Assembly (NCBI GenBank): GCA_963676435.2
Contig: CAXXOZ010000007.1
Span: 23,334 to 87,333 of the forward strand
Direction: 5' to 3'
DNA length: 64,000 nucleotides
From: CAXXOZ01 sp963676435
Lineage (GTDB): Bacteria; Bacillota; Clostridia; Lachnospirales; Lachnospiraceae
Under the pieces are notes generated by a model, which was not told where the DNA came from, made no database searches, and saw only the letters and a list, made by a program, of their open reading frames with translations. The position numbers were made by a program, and so were the translations under genes. Below are positions 51,394 through 61,600 of this stretch, piece by piece (positions within the stretch are counted from its first letter, which is position 1; each line of letters starts with the position of its first letter).

Positions 51394-51571
51394 GATAGAA
51401 GTTATAGAAAATTAAAAATTAAATATTGCTAAATATGGAAGAATACGAGTTAGTATTAGAATTTTTCCTCTGAGAGTTATTTTTGTAATGCGGTGTAGCC
51501 ACAATCAAACAAATTATTATTTGAAGGAAAGTGGAAACAAAAAAACAGAAGATAAATAGGAGACGAAAAAA
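51394..51571 (+). other. Long 5' leader of fbp, no recognised element
   Basis: About 178 bases separate the predicted transcription start from the fbp ATG. Small hairpins (AATAC/GTATT near 51441-51456, CAAAT/ATTTG near 51511-51523) are visible but no known riboswitch core. It could hold post-transcriptional control or nothing. Confidence 0.35.
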
Positions 51572-53524
51572 ATGAGTGATGTAAAGTATCTGGAATTACT
51601 AGCAAAGGATTTCCCTAATATAGGTGCTGTTGCTAACGAAATTATTAATCTAAAAGCAATTAGACGCCTCCCAAAAGGTACAGAATATTTTTTCAGCGAT
51701 TTACATGGCGAGCATGAAGCATTCATTCATATGTTAAGAAGTGCGTCAGGAAATGTTAGAACAAAAATTGACGACATTTTTGAAGCATCATTGACACAGC
51801 AGGAATGTGAAAAGCTAGCGACTTTGATTTATTACCCAGAGTTAACATTATCAAATCTATCAAAAAAAGGTGAAGACAATGAAGAATGGAGAAGAGTTGC
51901 TATTTATAGACTAGTTGAAGTCTGTAAAGAAGTTTCAAAAAAATATACCCGTTCAAAAGTCAGAAAAAAAATACCAAAAGAATATGCTTATGTTATAGAT
52001 GAGCTTTTACATTCTAATTACGATGATTTTGATAAAAAGAAATATTATAGTCAGTTTATTTATGCCATTACAGAGTTAGGAATATCAGATCAGTTTATAG
52101 TTGCTATTTGTGAACTAATCCAAAAGTTATGTGTAGATAGATTACACATAGTAGGTGATATTTTTGACAGAGGTCCAAGGGCAGATTTAATAATTAACGA
52201 ACTAATGAAATACAACGATGTGGATATTCAGTACGGAAACCACGATATTGCGTGGATGGGTGCAGCTTGTGGAAACCTAGTGTGTTGTGCAAATATTCTT
52301 AGGGCAGCTATTAGCTATAACTCATTTGACTTATTGGAGGATGGATATGGCATTAACTTAAGAGCACTATCTACATTTGCAGAAAAATTCTATGGTAATG
52401 ATCCGTGTGAATACTTTGCACCAAAAGTCCTAGATCAAAATACAACAGACCTAGTAGATGAAACTCTTGCGGCTAAAATGCATAAAGCAATAGCAATAAT
52501 TATGTTTAAACTTGAAGGGCAGCTCATTAAAAAACATCCAGAATATAAAATGGATGATAGGGTGCTGTTGAAAAAAATTGATTTTAAAGCAGGTACAATT
52601 GAAGTAGAAGGGAAAGTTTATGAGCTAAGAGACAAGAATTTTCCTACTGTTGATCCAAAAGACCCTATCAAATTAACTACTGAGGAACAGGAACTTGTAA
52701 AAACAATTTCATGTTCTATAAAAAATAGCGAAAATTTCCATAATCAGGTTAAATTTATTTATACAAACGCATCAACTTATAAATGTGTAAATTCTAACCT
52801 TTTATTCCATGGTTGTGTACCGATGAATGATAAAGGTGAATTTATACCATTAAATATTGATGGAAAGAATTATAAAGGAAAAGCATTATTTGATAAAATC
52901 GATGAAAAAATCGATGATGCATACTTCCTTCCTAAAAACTCAAAAGAAAAACAGAGTGCATGTGATTTTATGTGGTACTTATGGTGTGGAGCAGTTTCAC
53001 CAATGTTTGGAAAACATAAAATAGCTACCTTTGAAAATTATTTTATTGGATTGCCAGAAACAAGAAAAGAACATATGAATCCATATTACAAATTAAGTCA
53101 TCAAAGTCCTGAGATTTGTAATAAAATTTTAAACGAATTTGGACTAGATCCTGAGCATAGCCATATTGTAACAGGTCATGTACCAGTAAAATACAGAGAT
53201 GGAGAAGACCCAATTAAAGCAGGAGGTAAACTATTTGTAATAGATGGAGGAATAGCCAAAGCGTACCAGCCAAAGACAGGAATAGCAGGCTATACCCTTA
53301 TATATAATTCCAGACACCTTGGAATAGCAGAGCATACACCTTTTAAAAATGATCTAAACAGTATATTACATGAGAATACTCCAAAGGTTAGGATTGCTGA
53401 AGTTACAGAAAAAAGGATGCTTGTAGCAGACACGGATATTGGTAAAAATTTACAGAATCAGATTGATGATCTCGCAGAGCTTTTGAAAGCTTATAGAGAT
53501 GGAATAATTAAAGAAAAATTTTAG
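51572..53524 (+). CDS. fbp: Fructose-1,6-bisphosphatase, class III
   Basis: This gluconeogenic enzyme removes the C1 phosphate of fructose 1,6-bisphosphate. The 650-residue class III form is the Firmicutes type with a metallophosphatase core. Metal ligands are visible in FFSDLHGEHEAF, VGDIFDRGPRAD and YGNHDIAWMGAA, with later histidines in HIVTGHVPVK. The length matches the B. subtilis class III enzyme (about 670). AGGAGACG precedes the ATG. It is transcribed alone from a very strong promoter with a candidate repressor site. mgsA lies on the opposite strand after it, so two enzymes drawing on the triose/hexose-phosphate pool are neighbours. Confidence 0.95.
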   Translation: MSDVKYLELLAKDFPNIGAVANEIINLKAIRRLPKGTEYFFSDLHGEHEAFIHMLRSASGNVRTKIDDIFEASLTQQECEKLATLIYYPELTLSNLSKKGEDNEEWRRVAIYRLVEVCKEVSKKYTRSKVRKKIPKEYAYVIDELLHSNYDDFDKKKYYSQFIYAITELGISDQFIVAICELIQKLCVDRLHIVGDIFDRGPRADLIINELMKYNDVDIQYGNHDIAWMGAACGNLVCCANILRAAISYNSFDLLEDGYGINLRALSTFAEKFYGNDPCEYFAPKVLDQNTTDLVDETLAAKMHKAIAIIMFKLEGQLIKKHPEYKMDDRVLLKKIDFKAGTIEVEGKVYELRDKNFPTVDPKDPIKLTTEEQELVKTISCSIKNSENFHNQVKFIYTNASTYKCVNSNLLFHGCVPMNDKGEFIPLNIDGKNYKGKALFDKIDEKIDDAYFLPKNSKEKQSACDFMWYLWCGAVSPMFGKHKIATFENYFIGLPETRKEHMNPYYKLSHQSPEICNKILNEFGLDPEHSHIVTGHVPVKYRDGEDPIKAGGKLFVIDGGIAKAYQPKTGIAGYTLIYNSRHLGIAEHTPFKNDLNSILHENTPKVRIAEVTEKRMLVADTDIGKNLQNQIDDLAELLKAYRDGIIKEKF

Positions 53525-53530
53525 ATAATA

Positions 53531-53568
53531 AAAAACCGTTATAAAATTTAAAATTCTATAGCGGTTTT
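53531..53568. terminator. Bidirectional terminator between fbp and mgsA
   Basis: AAAACCGTTATA pairs with TATAGCGGTTTT (one G-T pair), a long loop, and A/T-tracts on both sides. It overlaps the last codons of mgsA, so the two genes share their terminator. Confidence 0.8.
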
Positions 53569-53961
53569 ATTATTGTATTCTTCATTCATATATTTTGAAT
53601 TAATTAAAAAGTCGGCAGTTGCAACATTGTTTGCAATTGGGATATTATAAACCTGAGCAATTCTTAATAGAGCTTTTACATCAGGGTCATGTGGATGAGC
53701 AGAAAGTGGATCAGAAAAGAAAATTACAATATCAATATCACCTTCAACCAGCCTAGAACCGATTTGTTGATCTCCGCCAAGAGGACCGCTTTTGTATGAA
53801 TAAACAGGTAGATTGGTTTGTTCGGAAATTAATTTAGATGTAGTTCCAGTTCCGCAAAGGAAATGTTTTTCCAAAGTCTTTTTATTTTCCAAACACCATT
53901 CTATTAATGTTGGCTTTAAATTGTCATGAGCAATTAGAGCTATTCTTTTTTGTTTGTTCAT
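53548..53961 (-). CDS. mgsA: Methylglyoxal synthase
   Basis: MgsA converts dihydroxyacetone phosphate to methylglyoxal and phosphate, a bypass of lower glycolysis when phosphate is scarce. The 137-residue protein begins with the IALIAHDNLK segment and has GTGTTSKLI (phosphate loop). SGPLGGDQQIGSRL and FFSDPLSAHPHDPDV carry the catalytic aspartate/histidine residues. Length is as usual. AAGGAGAT precedes the ATG. It is convergent with fbp and its C-terminus lies inside the shared terminator. Confidence 0.95.
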   Translation of the reverse strand: MNKQKRIALIAHDNLKPTLIEWCLENKKTLEKHFLCGTGTTSKLISEQTNLPVYSYKSGPLGGDQQIGSRLVEGDIDIVIFFSDPLSAHPHDPDVKALLRIAQVYNIPIANNVATADFLINSKYMNEEYNNKTAIEF

Positions 53962-54110
53962 ATTTATCTCCTTTCCTAGTTTTATATACCCATATTATCA
54001 TAAATTAAAAAAATTTACTAGCAAATAGATACCTTTACATAAATTTTACATAAGTACTATGCTTTATAATACTTTAAATATATGATATTATAATTTTAGG
54101 AGGCATTATT

Positions 54111-54935
54111 ATGGAAATCACAATGCTTGTTGATAATGAAAGCAAGAAAAGTAATCTAAATACCCAGCACGGGTTAAGTATACATGTACAAACAAAAGGT
54201 TTAAACATACTGTTTGATGTAGGTGAAGACGATTTGTTTTTAATAAATGCTAAAAAGTTAGGAATTGACATAAGTCAGGTTGATTATGTTTTTATTTCTC
54301 ATGGACACTACGACCACGGAGGTGGGATTAGAAACTTTCTATCTAACAATAAAAAGGCAAAGGTTTACATAAAAGAAAATGCTTTTAAGAAAATGTATTC
54401 TCTTGAGAAAAATAATGAATATGAAGACATAGGAATAGATTTAAGCTTGAAAGATGATAAACGAGTCGTATTGGTTGATGATGATTTTCAAATAAGTGAA
54501 AATTTAAAACTAATAACTGGAATAAATAATATTAAGTTTCCATCGCCACTAAATAAAGCACTTTTCTATGAGGAAAATGGAAAATACATTGAAGATGATT
54601 TTGCTCATGAACAAAATTTACTAATAAATGAAAATGGGAAAAAAGTATTGATTACAGGATGCTCTCATTGTGGAATATATAATATTTTAGAGCAGGTAAA
54701 GAAAAAATCTGGAGAAAATATAGATTTTGTTGTAGGCGGATTTCACCTATTTGTAGAAGATTGTATTTATGAATTGGAAAGTGATTTTACATATAAATTA
54801 GGTGAAAAATTAACAGAATTCAATGCAGAATTCTATACATGTCATTGTTCAGGTATAGAAGAATATAATAAACTAAAACAGGTCATGAGAGAAAAAATAA
54901 AATATGTTTCAACAGGTGAAAGGATAACACTATGA
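54111..54935 (+). CDS. MBL-fold metallo-hydrolase
   Basis: This is a beta-lactamase-fold hydrolase of 274 residues with the metal motif SHGHYDHGGG (H64, H66, D68, H69) and further ligands in TGCSHCGIYN and the late CHCSGIEEYN. It resembles the group related to the archaeal dihydropterin-ribofuranosyl-aminobenzene phosphate synthase, whose bacterial substrates are unknown. No signal peptide, so cytosolic. AGGAGG precedes the ATG. The stop and the next ATG overlap (ATGA), so it is coupled to nadE, which may hint at a nucleotide-related substrate. This is inference from context only. Confidence 0.85.
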   Translation: MEITMLVDNESKKSNLNTQHGLSIHVQTKGLNILFDVGEDDLFLINAKKLGIDISQVDYVFISHGHYDHGGGIRNFLSNNKKAKVYIKENAFKKMYSLEKNNEYEDIGIDLSLKDDKRVVLVDDDFQISENLKLITGINNIKFPSPLNKALFYEENGKYIEDDFAHEQNLLINENGKKVLITGCSHCGIYNILEQVKKKSGENIDFVVGGFHLFVEDCIYELESDFTYKLGEKLTEFNAEFYTCHCSGIEEYNKLKQVMREKIKYVSTGERITL

Positions 54936-56848
54936 ATTATGGTTTCGTGAAAGTGGCTTCAGCTACTCCAAAAATAAAAGTTGCGGATTGTGAATATAAT
55001 AAAAATGAAGTATGCAAAATATTAGATGAAGCAGTGGGGAAAAATACACAGATGATAGTTTTTCCAGAACTTTGTCTTACAGGATATACTTGTTCAGATT
55101 TGTTTTTACAAAAAGTAATGTTAAGAAAAGCTAAAGAAGAAGTCATGAATATAGCTAAATATATTAAAGAAAAAAATATTATAGCTATTGTTGGACTGCC
55201 TTTTGAATATAATGGCAAATTATATAATGTGGCAGCAGTTTTACATAAAGGTGAAGTGTTAGGCATAGTTCCAAAAACTTATATTCCTAATTATTCAGAG
55301 TTTTACGAAGCGAGACATTTTTCTAAAGGTATTGAAAAGCCAGTTAAAATAGAGTTTGAAGGCAAAGAAACATTATTTGGAACAAGAATTATCTTCAAGT
55401 GTAAAAATATTGAAAACTTTACATTTGCAATTGAGATATGTGAAGATGTTTGGAGTCCTTTGCCACCAAGTGTTAATCATGCCTTGGCAGGGGCTATTAT
55501 TATTGCAAACCTGTCAGCAAGTAATGAAAGTACAGGAAAAGATTTATATAGAAGTTCATTAATTACAGGACAGTCTGCAAGACTGTATTGTGGATATATA
55601 TATTCTGATTCAGGTGAAGGAGAATCCACCACAGATCTTGTATATTCAGCACATAATATGATAAGTGAAAATGGAACAATGTTAGCAGAGTCTGAAAGGT
55701 TTAAAAATCAGACAATATATGCGGATATGGACTTAGACAGATTAACAAGTGAAAGAAGAAAAACCACTACATTTTATGATATGAGAGAAGCTTCTGATTA
55801 TGAAAATGTTTATTTTGAAATTGATGAAAAAATAATTAAAAAATATATTATAGAAAGAAAGTTTGATCCTACTCCATTTGTGCCTGCTTCTCAAACAGAT
55901 AGAAATAAGCGATGTGAAGAGATTCTTTCGATTCAGGCATTAGGTTTAAAGAAAAGACTAGAACACACAAATGCAAAATGTTGTGTGGTAGGTATTTCAG
56001 GTGGACTAGATTCTACTTTGGCATTAATAGTAACCGTCAGAGCCTTTGATTTATTAGGCTTAGACAGGAAAAACATTTTGGCGGTGACAATGCCAGGATT
56101 TGGAACAACAGACAGAACTTACTCTAATGCCCTTGAACTAATCAAGTCTTTAGGTGCCACACTTAAAGAGATAAATATTAGTGAAGCAGTTAATCTTCAC
56201 TTTAAAGAAATAGAACAGGATTCAGATATACACGATGCAACATACGAAAATTCTCAGGCAAGACAAAGAACAATGCTATTGATGAACTTAGCTAACAAAA
56301 ATGGAGGTTTGGTAGTAGGGACAGGAGATATGTCTGAACTTGCATTAGGCTGGGCGACTTATAATGGTGACCATATGTCGATGTATGGTGTAAACGCATC
56401 TGTTCCAAAAACTCTTGTAAGACATCTTGTGAAATATTATGCAGATATTTGTGGAGAAGAAACTTTAAATAAAATATTACTAGATGTTCTTGATACACCT
56501 GTTAGTCCTGAGCTGCTACCACCAAAAGATGGATTAATATCTCAGAAAACAGAGGATTTAGTTGGACCTTATGAGTTACATGATTTTTTCCTGTATTATG
56601 TTTTAAGATTTGGTTATGAACCTAAAAAAATACTTAAACTAGCTGTAATAGCTTTTGAAAATATTTATGATTTAGATACAATAAATAAGTGGTTGAAAAC
56701 TTTTTATTCAAGATTTTTTTCACAGCAGTTTAAAAGATCTTGTCTTCCAGACGGACCAAAAGTTGGTTCAGTGGCAGTATCACCTAGGGGAGATTTAAGA
56801 ATGCCAAGTGATGCCTGTGTAAAAGCGTGGATTGAAGAATTACAATAA
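54932..56848 (+). CDS. nadE: Glutamine-dependent NAD+ synthetase
   Basis: NadE amidates nicotinic-acid adenine dinucleotide to NAD+ using glutamine. The 638-residue protein has an N-terminal nitrilase-type glutaminase. The Glu in VFPELCLTGY, Lys in VPKTYIPNY and nucleophile Cys in AIEICEDVW form the expected triad. The C-terminal synthetase domain has the PP-loop GISGGLDSTLALIV and the NAD block TGDMSELALGWATYNGD. Its start overlaps the MBL gene by four bases. The stop codon lies at the left copy of a 13-base direct repeat that flanks an insertion sequence. Before that insertion, addB would have followed about 37 bases later. Confidence 0.96.
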   Translation: MNYGFVKVASATPKIKVADCEYNKNEVCKILDEAVGKNTQMIVFPELCLTGYTCSDLFLQKVMLRKAKEEVMNIAKYIKEKNIIAIVGLPFEYNGKLYNVAAVLHKGEVLGIVPKTYIPNYSEFYEARHFSKGIEKPVKIEFEGKETLFGTRIIFKCKNIENFTFAIEICEDVWSPLPPSVNHALAGAIIIANLSASNESTGKDLYRSSLITGQSARLYCGYIYSDSGEGESTTDLVYSAHNMISENGTMLAESERFKNQTIYADMDLDRLTSERRKTTTFYDMREASDYENVYFEIDEKIIKKYIIERKFDPTPFVPASQTDRNKRCEEILSIQALGLKKRLEHTNAKCCVVGISGGLDSTLALIVTVRAFDLLGLDRKNILAVTMPGFGTTDRTYSNALELIKSLGATLKEINISEAVNLHFKEIEQDSDIHDATYENSQARQRTMLLMNLANKNGGLVVGTGDMSELALGWATYNGDHMSMYGVNASVPKTLVRHLVKYYADICGEETLNKILLDVLDTPVSPELLPPKDGLISQKTEDLVGPYELHDFFLYYVLRFGYEPKKILKLAVIAFENIYDLDTINKWLKTFYSRFFSQQFKRSCLPDGPKVGSVAVSPRGDLRMPSDACVKAWIEELQ

Positions 56849-56857
56849 TTACTTTTT
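56845..56857 (+). repeat. Left 13-base direct repeat (target-site duplication candidate)
   Basis: ATAATTACTTTTT, identical to 58611-58623, lies immediately outside the insertion sequence and includes most of the nadE stop codon. Confidence 0.75.
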
Positions 56858-58610
56858 AGGTAATTGCGAAACGAGTTCGCAATCTTGATTTAAAGGAAAG
56901 TAGAATTGCTGCAATGCAGAAATTCGAGTATGAAGATGTTTTTTACAAAAAATAGGCGCACTAAATAAATCTGCAAGATTTTATGAAGTTGGTAAGTCCT
57001 ATGCGATGAGTGGTTTTAGGCTTCTTATATATTTGTGCTTATGAATCTTATCAGCGAGAAGTACAGTGATAAGCTGTGTAATTCCTGAAAGTATTAAGTC
57101 GGCGTGAAGAGTTTTTTCGTTCTGCGTTTTTCGTCCCGCTAATCCAAAGCAGTCTTTGCAGTGATTAATGGAACGTTCAACTATTGCTCTTACTTTATAT
57201 GTTGAATCCCATTCTTCAGTTCCACGAATCGTGCCAGGATATGCACGAAGATTCTGCTCAGGGTATATATGAATCATCCTACCGCATTTTGAATTTGTGC
57301 AGGGATCTTCACAAAAACATTTTCGATGATATTTACCAGTTTCATCCTTGACGAACTTAGTTTTAGGACATTCAAACTTGTAACGAATAAGTCCATTTTT
57401 ACGACGAGACTTACCACCATATTTCATAAGAAGACTAGAGTTATTTGGACAACAAGGAATACCATTAGAATCAATGGTATAGGAATCAATTGAATTGATG
57501 CTTGAACGAGCATTTAAAGGTATAAAAGCTTTATCAAAGTGTTTACCAGCCCCAAAAGTATCATCAGATAATAACTGACGGTATAGCAACATTGAATCGA
57601 ATGCTGAATCACCCAAAAAGCTTTTAGGAGTGATTGATGGATGAGCCGAAAAGAAATCTTGAAGTGATGGAATTAGCAGTTTTGCATCGTGGACAGATTT
57701 ATCTTCATCAGGAGCTTTTGACTTTTTTTCGACAATGATTTCTGGGTGTTTATTAAAGAATTCTTTATTATAAAAGTCAATGTGGCGAATAATGCCTAAT
57801 CCGTTTGTTACAACTCCTATTTTATAGACGTAACAAAAGTGACCATTTATATAAAGCTGTTTGATTTCAGGATTTGAAGCAGCATGAGATGGCATAGAGC
57901 CATAAGCAACTTTGTAAGGATCATAGGAATCAGAAATTTTTTTAGCTTTAGCATAAGATTTTAATTGCTTAATGATTTTATTTGAATATTTAGGGTTGTT
58001 TTCAGTAACCCAAGCTTCAATGCCGGATGTATCAAAAATGGTCATCGAAGCTTTTGCAGAATCTATGTTTTGACATATAGGTTCAGTGAAATCAACAAGC
58101 TTTTCAAAGACAACTTGTAGATCATCAATAAAGTCTTGTTTAAAACGAGTTATTTTAGAAGCGTCTGGAACTTTGTCAAAACCGCAGAATTCACGAAGAT
58201 GCCTTGAATAATTCAAAAAAACAAGAAGCAAGGAATCAGTAGGGATTGAAAAGATTCGTTGAATGATAAGTGCCCATAAAAAGGCATGTAAATGGTATTT
58301 GCGGGATCTTCCCGTTGATGCATAGAAGTGATTCCTGAAGGAATCGGGAATAATTTCATCAAGATCAATGTTAGATTGAAGTAGAGATAAGAACTCGGGT
58401 TTGTCAGATTCATAAATGTCTTGGCAATCAGAAAAAACATCTGCCAATGAAAGCTGATTACATGGTATAATAGCCATAGATAACTCCTTTCTGGTATGTG
58501 TTATGGTTGTTACTCAACAATTCAATTATAACATATCCGTGAGGGGTTATTCTATTTTTAACAGTAAAAAAGCCAGTAAAATCAAGGCTTGTGGCGTTTT
58601 GCAAACGCCT
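56858..58610 (-). mobile_element. Insertion sequence with DDE transposase (IS1182-like), complete
   Basis: This is a 1,753-base element with one transposase gene on the - strand. Both ends begin AGG, then TTGC and AAACG, and end CTTGATTT, an imperfect inverted repeat of about 33 bases; each end also folds as a small hairpin. It is bounded by identical 13-base direct repeats. The family name is a best guess from the transposase. Confidence 0.82.
56999..58477 (-). CDS. DDE transposase (IS1182-like)
   Basis: The 492-residue transposase has an N-terminal DUF772-like domain (about 50-130, with FYASTGRSRKYHLHAFLWAL and FCGFDKVPDASKITRFKQDF). A DDE catalytic core follows: D149 in MTIFDTSGIEAW, D in SFLGDSAFDSMLLYRQL, and E in VRAIVERSINHCKDCFGLAG. 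A cysteine-rich insert (RKCFCEDPCTNSKCG) before the last motif may bind zinc. AAGGAG precedes the ATG. The frame is intact. The element sits between nadE and addB and its transposase is read towards nadE. IS1182, IS5 and IS4 groups share this layout, so the family call is moderate while transposase is secure. Confidence 0.9.
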   Translation of the reverse strand: MAIIPCNQLSLADVFSDCQDIYESDKPEFLSLLQSNIDLDEIIPDSFRNHFYASTGRSRKYHLHAFLWALIIQRIFSIPTDSLLLVFLNYSRHLREFCGFDKVPDASKITRFKQDFIDDLQVVFEKLVDFTEPICQNIDSAKASMTIFDTSGIEAWVTENNPKYSNKIIKQLKSYAKAKKISDSYDPYKVAYGSMPSHAASNPEIKQLYINGHFCYVYKIGVVTNGLGIIRHIDFYNKEFFNKHPEIIVEKKSKAPDEDKSVHDAKLLIPSLQDFFSAHPSITPKSFLGDSAFDSMLLYRQLLSDDTFGAGKHFDKAFIPLNARSSINSIDSYTIDSNGIPCCPNNSSLLMKYGGKSRRKNGLIRYKFECPKTKFVKDETGKYHRKCFCEDPCTNSKCGRMIHIYPEQNLRAYPGTIRGTEEWDSTYKVRAIVERSINHCKDCFGLAGRKTQNEKTLHADLILSGITQLITVLLADKIHKHKYIRSLKPLIA

Positions 58611-58623
58611 ATAATTACTTTTT
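58611..58623 (+). repeat. Right 13-base direct repeat (target-site duplication candidate)
   Basis: ATAATTACTTTTT directly follows the element, 16 bases before the addB ATG. Removing the element and one copy restores a continuous nadE-addB junction. Confidence 0.75.
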
Positions 58624-58638
58624 TTAAGGGAGAAAAAA

Positions 58639-61600
58639 ATGCCTCTTAGATTGATTTTAGGATCTTCGGGTTCGGGGAAGTCATACAAAGCATGTAAAGA
58701 GATTATAGAAAAATCCATTCAAAATCCTTTGCTGGATTTTTTTATAGTTGTGCCTGAACAGTTTACATTGCAGACACAAAAGGAAATTGTAAAAATGCAC
58801 CCTAATCATGGAACTATGAATATTGACATAGTTAGTTTTGAAAGGCTTGCATTTAGAATCTCTGAAGAATTAGGTATAAAAACACCAGAAATACTTGATG
58901 ATACTGGTAAGAGTCTTGTTTTAAGAAAGATAGTTGAAGAAAACAAGCTTAGTCTTAATGCTTTTAAAAGCAAGATAAAAATGCCAGGTTTTGTAGAAGA
59001 AATGAAATCTATGATTGCAGAACTATATCAATATGGAATAGGTGAAGATACTGTTAATAGGATAATAGATGTAAGTGAAAAAAAACCTTTATTAAAAGCA
59101 AAAATTGATGATGTTTCAGTTATTTATAAGGCTTTTAAAAAATATCTTGAAGACAAATTTGTAACATCTGAGGAAATTCTAGAAATATTATATAAGATAA
59201 TTCCTAAATCGAATTTAATTAAGAACAGTGAAATATATTTAGATGGTTTCACAGGATTTACTCCAATACAATATAAAGTTATTGAAGTGCTATTAAAGTA
59301 TTCTAAAAAAGTAAATGTATGTATAACAATAAATCCAGAAAACTTAAATTTGAATATAATTAAAGAATATGAATTATTCAACTTAAGTAAACATACAATA
59401 AAGAACCTTGTAGGAATATGTGAAAATAATGATATATCGATTCTTGAAGACGAAATAATATCAGAAAATCCACCCTATAGGTTTAAAACATCTAAATCTA
59501 TAGCCTATATAGAAAAAAATATTTTCAGAGAAAAACCTGGAATGGAAAAAGAAAATCCAGAAGGTATAAAAATATCTTCATTTAGAAACCCAACATATGA
59601 AATAGAGTATGTTGCAAGAATGATTTGTAAGCTGGTTAGAGAAGAAGGATATAGATACAAAGACATTGCAGTTATTACGGGTAGTATGGAAGAAATTCAT
59701 CATAGAATAGAAAGAGCGTTTAAAGTTAATAAAATACCAACCTTTATCGATTATAAGAAGGACATATTATCAAATCCTTTTATTGAATCTATTAGTAGTG
59801 TTCTTGAGATAATTGAAAAGGATTTTTCCTATGAGAGTGTTTTTAGATATTTAAGAAGTGGAATGAGTGGTATTGAAAAGGAAAGCATTGATAGAATAGA
59901 AAACTATGTACTGGAAAATGGTATTAGGGGTAAAAAACTATGGGGTGAATCATGGAATGAAGAACTTGATAGTTTAAAAGAAGATTTTTATATTTCCGTG
60001 AAAAATCTTTCTGATAGATTAAATGCTGAAAATCTAAGAATTAAAGATTTTTGTACTTCATTGTTTGAGTTTATAAGAATAAATAAAATGGAAGATAAGC
60101 TTAATAATTATGCTTATGATTTTTATGAAGAAGAAAGCTTTGAGCTTTCAGACGAGTACTTAAGAATTTATAAATTAACAATGGATTTATTAGACGAGAT
60201 AGTTTTCCTCCTTGGAGATGAAAAAGCCTCTTTATCTGAATTTGTTAAAATAATTGAATCAGGATTTGTGGAAATTAAAGTAGGTCTAATTCCTCAAACT
60301 TCAGATAGTGTGGTTGTAGGAGATATTGAAAGAACTAGGCTAAAAGATATAAAAGTTCTTTTTATCCTAAATATTAATGAAGGAACAATACCGTCTCTTG
60401 GAAAAGGAAGAGGCTTGATTTCTGATAAGGAAAGGGAATTCTTGAAGAAAGAAAATATTGAGCTTTCACCAACGTTCAGAGAAAAACTTTTCATTCAAAA
60501 GTTTTATTTATACCTAAATCTTACGAAGCCCAGTGAAAAATTATTTTTATCATACAGCAAAGGAAATGCAGAAGGTAAGTCTTTAAGACCTTCATATTTG
60601 ATTTATACAATTAAAAATATGTTTAAAGATATAGAAATTGAAGATGAGGGTGAAGAATATACAATAGATTATATTACTTCATATCAAACTGCATTAAATT
60701 TTATTGCTAATGGAATCGCAAAAGGCGAAAAATATATAAATGAAGACCAATTTAAAGAAGCATATTCTCTTATAATTAATGATGAAGAAAGTAAAGAAAA
60801 AATAAATAATTTGATAAGTTTGGCATTTCCAGAAAAAGAAAATTCATATATAGATAAAGCGATAGCTCAAGTTATATATGGAGATGAAACAAATGTAAGT
60901 GTAAGTAGACTTGAAAACTTTGTTCGGTGTGCATATAGCCATTTTTTAAATTATGGATTGAAACTGTTAGAAAGAAAAGAATATAAAATTGAAGCTGTTG
61001 ATCTAGGTAACTTATATCATTCGTCTCTTGAAACATTTAATAAAAAACTAATTGAAAAAGATTATACCTTGAAAAATCTTCCAGAAAACATTAGAAAAGA
61101 ATTAGTAGGTGAGTGTGTTGAAGCTGTAGCAGAAGAGTATGGGAATAATGTATTGAAAAGTAACGCTAGAAACAATTATATTATCAACAGGTTAAAAAGG
61201 ATAACTGATAAAACCATATGGGCTCTTACAGAACATCAAAAAAGAGAAAAGTTTGAACCTAAGCATTTCGAAAAGAGTTTTTTTGATGATTTAAAAGGAA
61301 GAATTGACAGAATAGACACATATGAAGATGGCGATGATGTATATGTTAAGGTTATAGACTATAAAAGTGGAAATAATGTTTATAGTATAGTAGATACATA
61401 TTATAATCTGCAAATGCAGCTTGTAGTATATATGGATGAAGCTATAAATATAATAAAGAAAGAGCATCCTAAAAAAAATGTTTTGCCAGGAGGAATCTTT
61501 TATTACAATATTAAAGATCCGTTTTTTGCTAGAGATGAAAATGTTATGGATGAATTTAGAATGACAGGTGCTTTAAATGCTGGCTTGGCAAAAAGAGAAG

